This document shows positions 16,403 through 27,533 of a stretch of DNA of 64,000 bases, piece by piece. Source of the DNA: DATARR01 sp036376245 (GTDB lineage: Bacteria > Acidobacteriota > Thermoanaerobaculia > Multivoradales > UBA5704); NCBI GenBank assembly GCA_036376245.1, contig DASVAS010000035.1, forward strand, positions 186,001 to 250,000, in the 5' to 3' direction. How positions within the stretch are numbered: the stretch's first letter is position 1; each line of letters begins with the position of its first letter. A model generated the notes under the pieces. It ran no database searches. It worked only from the letters and a program-made list of their open reading frames with translations, and had not been told where the DNA came from. The translations under genes and the position numbers were made by a program.

Positions 16403-18100
16403 CTACTTCGCCGCCTGCCCCACCTCCGCCAGCGCCTTCTTCCGCGCCGCCTCGAACTCATCGCCGGGATTCCATGCCGGCAACGTCGGATTCTCCGCGA
16501 TCGAGAGGCCGGCGTAGAAGCCGAGTTGGGCGTCTTCGATCATGCCGTCGTAGGTCCACTTCGGATCGTATTCGTCGCTCGGCTGGTGGTAGCGGTGCTC
16601 TTCGTAGTCCTCCACCTGCTGCTTGCCCCAGTCTGCGGGCTTGCCGATGAACTCGGTGCCGTTGTCCAGGTAGATGGCGGGGACGCCGATCTTGGCGAAG
16701 TTGAACTGGTCGGAACGGTAGAAGAAGCCCCGGTCCGGGAACTGGTCGGGGAGGAGCTTGCGGCCCTGACGGTCGGCCAGCGACTTGACGACCTGGTCGA
16801 GCGAGGACTTGCCGAGACCGATGAAGGTCAGGTCCTTGGTCCGCCCCAGGACGTTGCCGCCGTCGTAGTTGATGTTGGCCGCGATCCGGCCCGCCGGGAG
16901 GGGCGGGTTCCGCGCCAGGTACTCCGAGCCCAGCAGGCCCTGCTCCTCGGCCGCCACGAAGGCGAAGAGGATCGAGCGCTTGGGACGCTGCGGCAACTCG
17001 GTGAAAGCTCTGGCCATGGCCAGGAGCTGCGCGCAGCCGGCGGCGTTGTCCACGGCGCCGTTGTAGATCTTGTCGCCGGTCTTGTCCGGCTCGCCGATCC
17101 CCAGATGGTCGTGGTGAGCGCTGTAGAGGACCACCTCGTTCTTGAGGTTCGGATCGCTGCCGGGCAGCAGACCCAGGACGTTGGCGGTCTTCTTCCGGGT
17201 GATCTGGACCGGCAAGGTCAGCGAGGTGGTGACCCCTAAGGGGACGGGCTTGAAGTCGCGGCTCTTCGCCTGCTGGACGAGCTTGGCGAGGTCCTGGCCC
17301 GCCGCCTGGAAGAGCTTGCGGGTGGCGTCCTCGGTGGTCCAGGCCGCGACCTGGATGCGCGGCTCGCCGGCGGCGGGGAGCTCGAACTGCTCGCCGGTCC
17401 AGGAGGTCTGGACGACCTGCCAGGGGTAGCCGGCCGAGGGGGTGGTGTGGACGATGATCGCCCCGGCCGCCCCCTGCCTTGCGGCGCTCTCGTACTTGTA
17501 GGTCCAGCGGCCGTAGTAGAGCCGGCGGTTGCCCTCGAAGAGCTTGGGGTCCCAGTCCGGATCGTTGTTGAGCATGACCAGGACCTTGCCCTTGAGGTCC
17601 ATGCCCTTGAAGTCGTTCCACTGGTACTCGGGGGCCTCGATGCCGTAGCCCACGAAGACCAGCTCGGCGTTGCGCAGGTTGGCGGCGGGCTCCTGGACGC
17701 CGCTGGCGGCGATGAAGTCGTCGCTGCGCTTCAGGGAGACGGTCTGGCCGCCCGCCCGGAACTCCCAGGCTTCCGGCATGGTGGCGTTGATACCGACGAT
17801 ATCGAAGGGTTGCAGCCACTGGCCGTTCTGAGCGCCGGGCTGAAGGCCCAGGGATTCCATGGTGGTGGCGAGATAGGCCTGGGTCAGCTCGTCGCCCCGG
17901 CTGCCGGGGCCCCGGCCTTCCAGGAGGTCGTCGGAGAGGAAGCGGATGGGGCCTTCCAGGGAGTCGCGGTTGATCGCCTTGGCCGCCTGTTCGGCCCCGG
18001 CCGGCAGATGGAGGGGCGAGGGCTGGGCGGTCAGGACGGCCGGAGCGGCGAGAAAGAGGAGCGCCAGGGTCGTCCAGGTCCGGTTTGTTAAGTCTTTCAT
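16403..18100 (-). CDS. secreted M28-family zinc aminopeptidase with PA domain
   Basis: About 565 residues from ATG 18100, which has GGAGA 9 nt upstream; longer readings are unsupported. A signal peptide spans residues 1-25 (ALLFLAAPAVLTAQ). A protease-associated insert occupies the middle, followed by the di-zinc M28 catalytic core: YSAHHDHLG with downstream GAVDNAAG (zinc ligands) and VAAEEQGLLGSEYL (catalytic and ligand Glu). A third block, YHQPSDEYDPKW, supplies the last His. M28 enzymes of this type trim N-terminal residues of peptides outside the cytoplasm. It ends facing the terminator of the plus-strand CHAT-FGE gene. Confidence 0.93.
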   Translation of the reverse strand: MKDLTNRTWTTLALLFLAAPAVLTAQPSPLHLPAGAEQAAKAINRDSLEGPIRFLSDDLLEGRGPGSRGDELTQAYLATTMESLGLQPGAQNGQWLQPFDIVGINATMPEAWEFRAGGQTVSLKRSDDFIAASGVQEPAANLRNAELVFVGYGIEAPEYQWNDFKGMDLKGKVLVMLNNDPDWDPKLFEGNRRLYYGRWTYKYESAARQGAAGAIIVHTTPSAGYPWQVVQTSWTGEQFELPAAGEPRIQVAAWTTEDATRKLFQAAGQDLAKLVQQAKSRDFKPVPLGVTTSLTLPVQITRKKTANVLGLLPGSDPNLKNEVVLYSAHHDHLGIGEPDKTGDKIYNGAVDNAAGCAQLLAMARAFTELPQRPKRSILFAFVAAEEQGLLGSEYLARNPPLPAGRIAANINYDGGNVLGRTKDLTFIGLGKSSLDQVVKSLADRQGRKLLPDQFPDRGFFYRSDQFNFAKIGVPAIYLDNGTEFIGKPADWGKQQVEDYEEHRYHQPSDEYDPKWTYDGMIEDAQLGFYAGLSIAENPTLPAWNPGDEFEAARKKALAEVGQAAK

Positions 18101-18194
18101 GAGAGATAATCTCCAGAGAGTCAATGACTTCGGCTCGGGGACTGTAACAAAGATGGTGTTCGGGGCATTCGCGGGCTGCGGAGAGCCTGCCCTG

Positions 18195-18366
18195 CGAGAC
18201 CTCACCCTCGGTCCCTCTCCCATCTCCCTGCCGCCCGCCCCCGGGAGAGGGAGGGCCCTTCGATTGAGCTCTTCTTGATCTTGGCAATACCGCTTGTTCA
18301 TCGTTCCCCCTCTCCCGGGTTGGGGCGGGTGGGAGACGGGAGAGGGGGCCAGGGGGGGAGGTCTCG
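18195..18366. repeat. dispersed inverted-repeat element, copy 3 (full length)
   Basis: Ends CGAGACCTCACCCTCGG and GGGGGAGGTCTCG are inverted, and two GAGAGGG/CCCTCTC hairpins lie inside. About 172 bp. It occupies most of the 356-nt gap between the divergent M28 and DUF2071 genes; no clear promoter was seen in the remainder. Confidence 0.75.
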
Positions 18367-18456
18367 AAGGGCACACGGCCCCAGCCGGCAACCCACGCTT
18401 GGACCATGCTATCGTTCCCAGGGACGGACCGGTCCGGCTCGCCAAAGGACTCGATC

Positions 18457-19287
18457 ATGCTGCGGACGACGGTGCGAGATTGCCTCTACCTCAACTGGGC
18501 GTTCCCGGCCGAGTCGCTGCCCGAGCCGCCGGCGCCGCTGCGGTATCAGCTCCATCCCTGGCAGGGCCGGGACCACGTCTTCGCCTCGGCGCTCCTCTTC
18601 CATCAGGATTCCCTCCACTTCACCGGCCTGCCGCGGCTGAAGTTCCGCTATCCCCAGCTCAACGTCCGGGTGTGCGTGCTGGACGAGGAGGGGGTCCCCT
18701 CGGTGCTGTTCCGCAAGATGCTGATGCCCGCCTGGGTGGCCCCGGGAGTGCGGCTGATGACCCATCAGCCGGCGTCGCGGGCGCGGCTGCGCTTCCCACG
18801 GCCGTCCCGCTCCGTCAACGGCGGCCCGTGGCTGTGGCGCGCCCAGCACAAGGGGCACATGGAGGTGAAGGCGTGGCAGGACTCGCCCAAGGTGGGGGAG
18901 GGGCCGCGCCTGGGGTCGTGGGACCAGGCGGTGCGCTACTTCCAGGACCGTCCCCGGGGATATGCCCTGGCGTCCGGCCGCCTGCACCGGATCACCGTGG
19001 CCCCTACCCGGGTGGCCGTCTGGCCGGTGGGGGCCGAGGTGGACGGCGACGGCCTGCTGCCGCGCCTGCTGGAGGTCCGCGAGGGGACGTGCTGGCCCGG
19101 CCTTCACTCGGCCTGGCTGTGCCCGGAGATCCCCATCTCCTTCGAGCTGGGACTGGTCCTCAAGGTGCCGGTGGCCCCCGCGACCCTGCCCCATCCGGCG
19201 GCGGGACGGGTGGTGAGCTTCTTCCGCCCGTCGGGCTCGGGCGTCGTTGTCGGCGCCCCTCCCGAAAGGCGCCGGGCGTCGTGCTAG
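18457..19287 (+). CDS. DUF2071-family protein
   Basis: About 276 residues. I start at ATG 18457 (MLRTTVRDCLYLNW) because AAGGA lies 8 nt upstream. The product has a DUF2071/YqjF-like look: an N-terminal 'W' strand with PWQGRDHVFASALLF, then a repeated beta-sheet core ending PGLHSAWLCPEIPISFELG. The family adopts an acetoacetate-decarboxylase-like fold of uncertain function. No signal peptide. The stop is 10 nt before the next dehydrogenase gene, so the two are probably co-transcribed. Confidence 0.65.
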   Translation: MLRTTVRDCLYLNWAFPAESLPEPPAPLRYQLHPWQGRDHVFASALLFHQDSLHFTGLPRLKFRYPQLNVRVCVLDEEGVPSVLFRKMLMPAWVAPGVRLMTHQPASRARLRFPRPSRSVNGGPWLWRAQHKGHMEVKAWQDSPKVGEGPRLGSWDQAVRYFQDRPRGYALASGRLHRITVAPTRVAVWPVGAEVDGDGLLPRLLEVREGTCWPGLHSAWLCPEIPISFELGLVLKVPVAPATLPHPAAGRVVSFFRPSGSGVVVGAPPERRRASC

Positions 19288-19297
19288 CATCGCCCGC

Positions 19298-20401
19298 ATG
19301 AATTCCATTCCACCTTCGCAACGCAGGCCGCAACGCATCGCCGTGCTGCCGGGAGACGGCACGGGCAAGGACGTCACCGCCGAGGCGGTCAAGGTCCTCG
19401 AAGCCGCCGCCGAGACCTGGGATCTGCCGCTGGAGCTGGTTCATCTCGACTGGGATGCCGACCGCTACCTGGCCACCGGCGAGACCCTCCCCAAGGGGGC
19501 GCTGGAGGACTTCCGGGACAACTACTCGGCCGTGTTCATCGGCGCCTACGGCGACCCCCGGGTGCCGGACATGAAGCACGCCGCCGACATCCTCCTGGGG
19601 ATCCGCTTCGGGCTCGATCTCTATATCAACCTCCGGCCGGTGCGGCTGTACGACGCCAGCCTCTGCCCGTTGAAGGACCGCACGGAGAAGGACGTGGACT
19701 TCGTGGTCTTCCGGGAGAACACCGAGGGCGCGTACGTCAACGTGGGCGGCAACTTCAAGAAGGGGACGGCGGACGAGATCGCGGTCCAGGAGGAGATCCA
19801 CACCCGCAAGGGGGTGGAGCGGATCATCCGCGCCGCGTTCGAGTACGCGGTGGCGCACGGCCGCCGCGAGGTCCTGATGAGCGACAAGTCGAACGTGATG
19901 CGCTACGGGCACGACCTCTGGCAGCGGGTGTTCGCCGAGGTCTCCGCCGAGTTCCCGCAGATCCAGTCGCGTCACATGTTCGTGGACGCCCTGACCATGC
20001 AGATGGTCAAGCACCCCGAGTCGCTGGACGTGATCGTCACCAACAACATGTTCGGCGACATCATCACGGACCTCGGCGCGGCGCTCCAGGGCGGCCTGGG
20101 GGTGGCGGCGTCGGCGAACCTGCACCCGGGCCGGACGTCGATGTTCGAGCCGGTCCACGGCTCGGCGCCCAAGTACGCCGGCACCGGCAAGGCCAACCCC
20201 ATCGGGGCGATCCTCTCGGCGACGCTGATGCTGGACTACCTCGGCCACGCCGAGGCCGCGAAGACGATCGACGAGGCCGTCGCCCGCTCTTTCCGCGAGG
20301 GGCAGACCACCCCGGACCTGGGCGGCTCGCTGACCACGTCGCAGGTGGGGGATCTGATCGCGCGGGCGGCTTCCACCTCCAGGTCTTCCATGCTGGTTTG
20401 A
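19298..20401 (+). CDS. isopropylmalate/isocitrate-type decarboxylating dehydrogenase
   Basis: About 367 residues, normal for the beta-decarboxylating dehydrogenase family. Motifs: LPGDGTGKDV at the start, NLRPVRLYDA (substrate arginines), FRENTEGAYV, the Lys/Asp region SDKSNVMRYGH, metal-binding TNNMFGDIITD and the NAD-binding EPVHGSAPKYAG. These proteins oxidise and decarboxylate 3-isopropylmalate, isocitrate, tartrate or homoisocitrate using NAD(P). The best fit by length and motifs is a LeuB- or tartrate-dehydrogenase-like enzyme; exact substrate cannot be read from sequence. A LeuA-type synthase follows after a repeat element, so leucine synthesis or a similar 2-oxoacid chain extension is plausible. 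Confidence 0.85.
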   Translation: MNSIPPSQRRPQRIAVLPGDGTGKDVTAEAVKVLEAAAETWDLPLELVHLDWDADRYLATGETLPKGALEDFRDNYSAVFIGAYGDPRVPDMKHAADILLGIRFGLDLYINLRPVRLYDASLCPLKDRTEKDVDFVVFRENTEGAYVNVGGNFKKGTADEIAVQEEIHTRKGVERIIRAAFEYAVAHGRREVLMSDKSNVMRYGHDLWQRVFAEVSAEFPQIQSRHMFVDALTMQMVKHPESLDVIVTNNMFGDIITDLGAALQGGLGVAASANLHPGRTSMFEPVHGSAPKYAGTGKANPIGAILSATLMLDYLGHAEAAKTIDEAVARSFREGQTTPDLGGSLTTSQVGDLIARAASTSRSSMLV

Positions 20402-20414
20402 GCCGTCCGCCCTT

Positions 20415-20551
20415 CGAGACCTCACCCCCTGGCCCCCTCTCCCACCGCCCTCCCGCCCGACCGGGAGAGGGGGAACGACGAGGAGGCGGCCTTGCCTGCG
20501 CCGGAGAGACCTCCCTCTCCTTTCAGGAGAGGGACCGAGGGTGAGGTCTCG
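20415..20551. repeat. dispersed inverted-repeat element, copy 4 (full length)
   Basis: CGAGACCTCACCCC and GGGTGAGGTCTCG form inverted ends, with CCCTCTCC/GGAGAGGG hairpins inside. About 137 bp. It separates the dehydrogenase from the LeuA-type gene. Confidence 0.75.
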
Positions 20552-20588
20552 GCAGGCCGCCCCAGCGGGCAAGACCGGCGAGGAGCCT

Positions 20589-20594
20589 TATAAT
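20589..20594 (+). promoter_or_regulatory. possible -10 element before the LeuA-type gene
   Basis: A perfect TATAAT stands 37 nt before ATG 20631, but no good -35 lies 16-18 bp upstream. A GTCCT-TTGG-AGGAC hairpin (20612-20625) partly covers the ribosome-binding site, so translation could be modulated. Confidence 0.35.
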
Positions 20595-20630
20595 TCACGT
20601 TGCAACCCGGAGTCCTTTGGAGGACCTTGA

Positions 20631-21902
20631 ATGCACCCCAGTGAGTCCGAGCTGATCTACGACTGGAACCGCGCCGCCGGCTCGGAGCTTCGCCCCGCGC
20701 GGGGCAAGGTGGAGCTGGACGACGAGACGCTTCGGGACGGCCTGCAGTCGCCGTCCGTCCGCAATCCCCCGATCGAGGACAAGCTGAAGATCCTCCACAT
20801 GATGGCGGAGCTCGGGATCGAGTCCGCCGACATCGGTCTGCCCGGGGCGGGACCGCACGTGGCGCGCGACGTGGAGATCCTGGCCCGCGAGATCGTGGAC
20901 CAGCGCCTGCGCATCGAGCCCAACTGCGCGGCCCGCACGGTGATCGCGGACATCCAGCCGGTGGTCGAGATCTCGCAGAAGGTCGGCATCGCCATCGAGG
21001 TGGCGGCCTTCATCGGTTCGTCGCCGATCCGCCAGTACGCCGAGGGGTGGACCCTCGACCGCATGCTCAAGCTCTCCCGCGAGGCGGTGGAGTTCGCGGT
21101 CAAGAACAACCTGCCGGTGATGTACGTCACCGAGGATACGACGCGGGCGGACCCCGAGGACCTGCGCCGGCTCTACACCGCGGCGGTGGAGGCGGGGGCG
21201 CGGCGGGTGTGCGTGGCCGACACGGTGGGGCACGCGACGCCCAACGGCGCGCGCAACGTCATCCGCTTCATCCGCGAGGTGGTGGACGCCACGGGCGAGG
21301 ACGTGAAGGTGGACTGGCACGGCCACCGCGACCGCGGCATGTCGGTGATCAACGCGCTGGCCGCCGCCGAGGCGGGCGCCGACCGGCTGCACGGCACGGC
21401 GGTGGGCATCGGCGAGCGGGTGGGCAACTGCGCCATCGACCTGCTGCTGATCAACATGCAGCTCCTGGGCTGGATCGACCGCGATCTCCACCGTCTCCAG
21501 GAGTACTGCCAGTTCGTGGCGGAGAAGACGGGCGTGCCGCTGCCGGACAACTACCCGGTGGTGGGCAAGGACGCCTTCCGCACCGGCACGGGCGTGCACG
21601 CGTCGGCCATCATCAAGGCCCGCGCGCGCGGCGAGGACTGGCTGGCCGACCGCGTCTACTCGTCGATCCCGGCGGGGCTGATCGGCTGCCGCCAGGTGAT
21701 CGAGGTCGGTCCGATGAGCGGCGAGTCCAACGTCGTCTACTGGCTTCAGGAGCGGGGCATCGAGGCCACTCCCGAGCTGGTCAAGGAGATCTTCCAGAAG
21801 GCGAAAGCGGCCGTGGCGACCCTGGAAGAGGGGGAGATCCTGGAGATCTGCACGGCCCGCGGCGTAACGCCGCAGGACCTGCGGCCCCGGGCCCTGCCTT
21901 GA
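20631..21902 (+). CDS. LeuA-family 2-isopropylmalate/homocitrate synthase-type enzyme
   Basis: About 423 residues with GGAGG 8 nt upstream of the ATG. The DRE-TIM catalytic opening is DDETLRDGLQSP (instead of the common DTTLRDGxQ), with the metal-binding VDWHGHRDRGM and the GIGERVGNCAID block. These show an acetyl-CoA-dependent aldol synthase of the IPMS/homocitrate/citramalate group. The C-terminus ends soon after the catalytic and linker part; the usual LeuA allosteric dimer domain is absent, so leucine feedback control is unlikely. Re-type citrate synthase is a relative that cannot be excluded. The TGA overlaps the TTG start of xerD. Confidence 0.83.
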   Translation: MHPSESELIYDWNRAAGSELRPARGKVELDDETLRDGLQSPSVRNPPIEDKLKILHMMAELGIESADIGLPGAGPHVARDVEILAREIVDQRLRIEPNCAARTVIADIQPVVEISQKVGIAIEVAAFIGSSPIRQYAEGWTLDRMLKLSREAVEFAVKNNLPVMYVTEDTTRADPEDLRRLYTAAVEAGARRVCVADTVGHATPNGARNVIRFIREVVDATGEDVKVDWHGHRDRGMSVINALAAAEAGADRLHGTAVGIGERVGNCAIDLLLINMQLLGWIDRDLHRLQEYCQFVAEKTGVPLPDNYPVVGKDAFRTGTGVHASAIIKARARGEDWLADRVYSSIPAGLIGCRQVIEVGPMSGESNVVYWLQERGIEATPELVKEIFQKAKAAVATLEEGEILEICTARGVTPQDLRPRALP

Positions 21903-22798
21903 CGCCCGTACCGGTCTGGCGGCGGGCCCTGGACCGCTATCTGGAGGGCCTCGCGGTGGAGCGGGGCCTCTCCCAGAACACGGTCGCGGGATACCGGAAC
22001 GACCTCGTCCGCCTGGGGGAGATGCTGGCGAAGCGGGGGGGCGACCTGCTGACCGCCGACGCGGCCGCCCTCTCGGCCCACATGCGGGAGCTCCAGCGCC
22101 AGGGGCTCTCCCCCCGCTCCAGCGCCCGCGCGCTCTCGGCCCTGCGGGGCTTCTACGACCACCTGGTGCAGATGGGCGAGCGCAAGGACAACCCGTCGGT
22201 CAACCTCCTGCCCCCCAAGCTCTACAAGCCCCTGCCCAAGGTGCTCTCCGAGGACGAGGTGGAGGCGCTGCTGGCCGCGCCGGACATCTCGACCCCCAAG
22301 GGACTGCGCGACCGCGCCATGCTGGAGCTGCTCTACGCCACCGGCCTGCGGGTGAGCGAGCTGGTGGGGCTCCAGCTCCCGCAGCTCCGCCTGGACGTCG
22401 GCTTCCTGGTCGCCTTCGGCAAGGGGAGCAAGGAGCGGGTGGTGCCGGTGGGGGAGCAGGCCGAGCACTGGGTCAAGCGCTACCTCGCGGACGTCCGGCC
22501 GGCGATGGCCCAGGGACGGCACCAGTTCGTGTTCGTGAACAAGGACGGCGAGGGGATGACCCGGATGGGCTTCTGGAAGATCCTCAAAGGCTACGGCCGC
22601 AAGATCGCCCTCAAGGCGGACCTCTCGCCTCACGTCCTGCGCCACAGCTTCGCCACGCACCTGTTGGAGCATGGGGCCGACCTGCGGGCGGTCCAGGCCA
22701 TGCTCGGGCACACGGACATCTCAACCACCCAGATCTATACCCATATCCACCAGACGCGCTTGAAATCGCTCTACGAGCGGTATCATCCACGTTCGTAG
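21899..22798 (+). CDS. xerD: tyrosine site-specific recombinase, XerD type
   Basis: About 299 residues, the usual XerC/XerD length. I chose TTG 21899, which overlaps the previous stop (TTGA); a later GTG would cut the SAM-like N-terminal core-binding domain. The catalytic set is complete: Arg in ATGLRVSEL, Lys in FGKGSKERVVPV, HVLRHSFATHLL (His-x-x-Arg), LGHTDISTTQIYTH (second His and the Tyr nucleophile). Xer recombinases resolve chromosome dimers at dif. Nothing nearby (no excisionase, no att repeats) points to a mobile-element integrase. Confidence 0.9.
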   Translation: MTPVPVWRRALDRYLEGLAVERGLSQNTVAGYRNDLVRLGEMLAKRGGDLLTADAAALSAHMRELQRQGLSPRSSARALSALRGFYDHLVQMGERKDNPSVNLLPPKLYKPLPKVLSEDEVEALLAAPDISTPKGLRDRAMLELLYATGLRVSELVGLQLPQLRLDVGFLVAFGKGSKERVVPVGEQAEHWVKRYLADVRPAMAQGRHQFVFVNKDGEGMTRMGFWKILKGYGRKIALKADLSPHVLRHSFATHLLEHGADLRAVQAMLGHTDISTTQIYTHIHQTRLKSLYERYHPRS

Positions 22799-22841
22799 AT
22801 ATTCGACAACGGCGGTATGTCCGCCGACAGGAGCGCAAGGG

Positions 22842-25606
22842 ATGGACAACGCTCCCCCAGGTCCTTCCAATCAGAACCCGGCTGACCCGAGCACGGAGAC
22901 CGTGTTCCTGGGTGGAAGGGCCGCGCCGCCTCTCCGGGCCGAGTCTACGGAGCGGGGGACGGTGGTGGGCCGCTATGTAATCCTCGAACGCATCGGGACC
23001 GGCGGCATGGGGGTGGTCTATGCCGCCTACGATCCCGAGCTGGACCGCAAGGTGGCCTTGAAGCTCCTGCGGCCCGACCGTGTCGCGGGCAAGGACCAGC
23101 GGGTCCGCCTGCTGCGCGAGGCCCAGGCGATCGCGCGCCTCTCGCATCCCAACGTGGTGACGGTCCATGACACCGGCGCCGTGGGCGATCAGATCTTCAT
23201 CGCCATGGAGTTCGTGGCCGGCCGGACTCTCCGCCAGTGGCTGCGGGAGGAGAAGCCCACGTGGCGGCAGGTGGTGGAGGTGTTCCTCCTCGCCGGCCGG
23301 GGGCTCGCCGCCGCCCACGCCGCCGGTCTGGTGCACCGGGACTTCAAGCCCGACAACGTGCTGCTGGGGGCGGACGGCCGGGCGCGGGTGGCGGACTTCG
23401 GGTTGGCGCGGTCGGTGGGGGAGGCCGCCGAGGCTTCCCCGGAGAGCCCGCCGTCGTCCGGCTCCGGTCCCCTGCTGGCGAGCCCGCTGACCCAGCCCGG
23501 CGCCGCCATGGGGACGCCGCCCTACATGGCGCCGGAGCAGATCCGGGGGGAGGCCGTGGACGCCCGCTCGGACCAGTTCAGCTTCTGCGTCTCCCTGTAC
23601 GAGGCCTTCTATGGCGAGCGGCCGTTCGAGGGCAGGGATTCGAAGGAGATCGCGGCGGCCGTGGAGCGCGGGGCCTCGCCGCCCTCCGGGAGCCGGGTCC
23701 CCCAGCGGATCCGCGAGGCGCTGATGCGGGGCCTGAGCGCCGACCCGGCCCATCGCTATCCTTCGATGACGGACCTCCTGCGCGACCTGGAGCGCGATCC
23801 CGCCGCCGTCCGCCGCCGGTGGCTGGCCGCGGCGGCGGTGGTGCTCGTCACCGGGGCTCTCTTCTCCAGCCTGGGCTACCTCCAGGCGCGCCGGGAGCGC
23901 CTCTGCACGGGGGCGGAGGAGAAGGTCGCGGGGATCTGGAACGCCGAGAAAAAGCGGGAGGTGCGGGCGGCGTTCCTCGCTACCGGGGCGCCGTTCGCGG
24001 GGGCCGTCGCGGGGAGCGTGGAACGGAGCCTCGACCGCTACCTGCGGGACTGGGCCGGGGCGCGCCGGGAAGCCTGCGAGGCAACGCGGCTGCGGGGGGA
24101 ACAGTCGGAGGACCTGCTCGACCGGCGGATGTTCTGCCTCGACCAGCGGCTTCAACAGGCCGCCGCGGTGGTCGGCCTGTTCGCGGGAGCGGACCTCCAG
24201 GTCGTGGAGAAGGCGGTCTCCTCCACGGCGGAGCTGCCGCGGCTCGAAGCCTGCGCCAACGCTGGCGCGCTGACCGCCAAGCTGCCGCCGCCGGGCGATC
24301 CGAACCTGCGGGCCCGGGTGGAAGCGGCGCGGGGCAGGCTGGCGGAGGTCCAGGCGCTGACGTCGGCGGGAAAGTTCAAGGAAGCGCTGCCCAGGGCCGG
24401 AGAGGTCGCGGAGCTGGCGCGCCGGCTGGGGTACGGCCCCCTGGCTGCCGAGACCCTCTATCAGAAGGCCCGCCTCGAGGACCTCACGGGGGATTACCCC
24501 AAGGCCGAGGCGACCATGTTCGAGACGCTCGTGGCGGCGCACGCGGCGCGCCACCAGGAGGTGGCGGCGCGGGCGGCCTCGCAACTCGCCGCGATCGTGG
24601 GTTTCAAGCAGTCCCGGGTTCCCGAGGGCGAGCGCTGGGCCCACCTGGCGGAGGGCATCGCGGAAGGGGCGCAAGGGGGCGACGCCCTTCGCTCCGAGCT
24701 GTTCCAGCATCTCGGGATCGCCATGGCCGGCGGGGGCCGGTACGAGGAAGCGGCCGCGGCCTCGTCCAAGGCCCTGGCCTTGGCCGAGCGGTCCGGCAGG
24801 CCCCCCGACGCGGTCGCCGCCCTCCACACCAACCTGAGCGAGCTCTACCAGGAGTTGGGCCGCAACGAGGAGGCGCTCCGCCACGTGCGCCGCGGCCTGG
24901 AGATCCGGCGCAAGGTGCTGGATCCGGACCACCCGGACTTCGGCAGGTCGTACAACAGCCTGGGGAACATCTATACGAATCTGCACCGCTACAAGGAGGC
25001 CGCCGCGGCCTTCGAGAATTCCGTCCAGGTCTCCCGGCGGCACTACGGGCCGAACCACCTGCTGACCGCCGGCGCGCTCTTCAACCTGGGGACCGCGTAC
25101 CAGAACCTCGACCGTCTCGACGACGCCATGCGCTGCAACCGGCAGGCTCAAAAAAGCCTGGAGATCCTCTATGGTCCCGACCATCCCTATGTGGCCATGG
25201 CCCTGACCAATGTGGGCGAAGTCCTGCGGCTCCAGCATGAGCCCGCCCAATCGCTGGCGGCCTACCAGCGGGCGTTGGAAATCCAGGAGAAGACCCTGGG
25301 GCCCGATCACGTCAACCTGGCCTACAGCCTGGTCGGGATCTCCAAGGCCCTCCTGGAGCTCGGCCGCGCCGCCGAGGCCATCCCGGCGAGCCGGCGGGCT
25401 CTCGCCCTGTTCGAGAGCCAGCCCATCGACCCAGGCCTCGTCCACCAGACCCGCTACGTCCTGGCCTGTGTGCTCTGGGAAGGGGGAGGCGACCGCGGGC
25501 AGGCCCTGGAGCTCGCCCGGCGAGCCAGGGCGGGGTTCGCCGAGCGGAAGCAGCCGGAGGAGGAGCGCATGGTCGCGGACTGGCTGCGCCAGAAGGGACA
25601 GGCCAG

Positions 25607-25610
<4 letters not shown>
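22842..25610 (+). CDS. membrane Ser/Thr protein kinase with TPR sensor region
   Basis: About 922 residues, ATG with AGGAG 8 nt upstream. The kinase domain (about 45-320) shows the Gly loop GTGGMGVVYAA, VALKLL with the ATP lysine, VHRDFKPDN catalytic loop, DFGLAR and an APEQ motif, all intact. A transmembrane helix lies near 327-347 (AAAVVLVTGALFSSLGYL). The remaining 570 residues are helical, ending in TPR repeats of the kinesin-light-chain type (YGPDHPYVAMALTNVGEV). The TPR part would be on the far side of the membrane as a sensor or scaffold. Its stop overlaps the TTG start of the FHA regulator, which is a natural substrate or reader for its phospho-threonine output. Confidence 0.93.
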
Positions 25611-27364
<1,754 letters not shown>

Positions 27365-27367
27365 CCC

Positions 27368-27383
27368 GTCCCGGATCCGGGAC
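27368..27383. promoter_or_regulatory. enhancer-like palindrome, site 1
   Basis: GTCCCG-GATC-CGGGAC, a perfect palindrome directly after the regulator stop. Same half-sites and 4-bp spacing as site 2, 43 bp downstream (about four helical turns). Centre about 120 bp before the predicted start of the 27534 transcript. Confidence 0.6.
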
Positions 27384-27410
27384 CGCCCTTCCGCCTCCCG
27401 TCGCTCCCAA

Positions 27411-27426
27411 GTCCCGGAGACGGGAC
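27411..27426. promoter_or_regulatory. enhancer-like palindrome, site 2
   Basis: GTCCCG-GAGA-CGGGAC, identical half-sites to site 1. Centre about 78 bp before the predicted transcription start, typical distance for activator binding sites of sigma-54 promoters. Confidence 0.6.
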
Positions 27427-27469
27427 TGACATATCGCCATGGATCTTTTGTTTTCAAGAGTTTGAGTCC

Positions 27470-27485
27470 TGGCAGCCTCCTTGCC
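27470..27485 (+). promoter_or_regulatory. sigma-54-type -24/-12 promoter
   Basis: TGGCAGCCTCCTTGCC: GG (27471-27472) and GC (27483-27484) are exactly 10 nt apart, and TGGCA...TTGC matches the RpoN consensus in 9 of the 10 most conserved positions. It precedes the secreted-protein gene at 27534 by 49 nt and follows two palindromes likely bound by the adjacent regulator. Confidence 0.6.
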
Positions 27486-27533
27486 CTTCAGGGGCGGCGC
27501 ACAACGCCACCGAAGTGGCAAGGAGGAGAAGAA

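Noticed and set aside
21899..22798. XerD as integrase of a mobile element
   Set aside because: Length, motifs and housekeeping neighbours fit the chromosomal Xer type; no att repeats or phage genes seen.
22611..25445. 944-codon minus-strand frame opposite the kinase gene
   Set aside because: Antisense shadow; the plus strand has complete kinase and TPR motifs.
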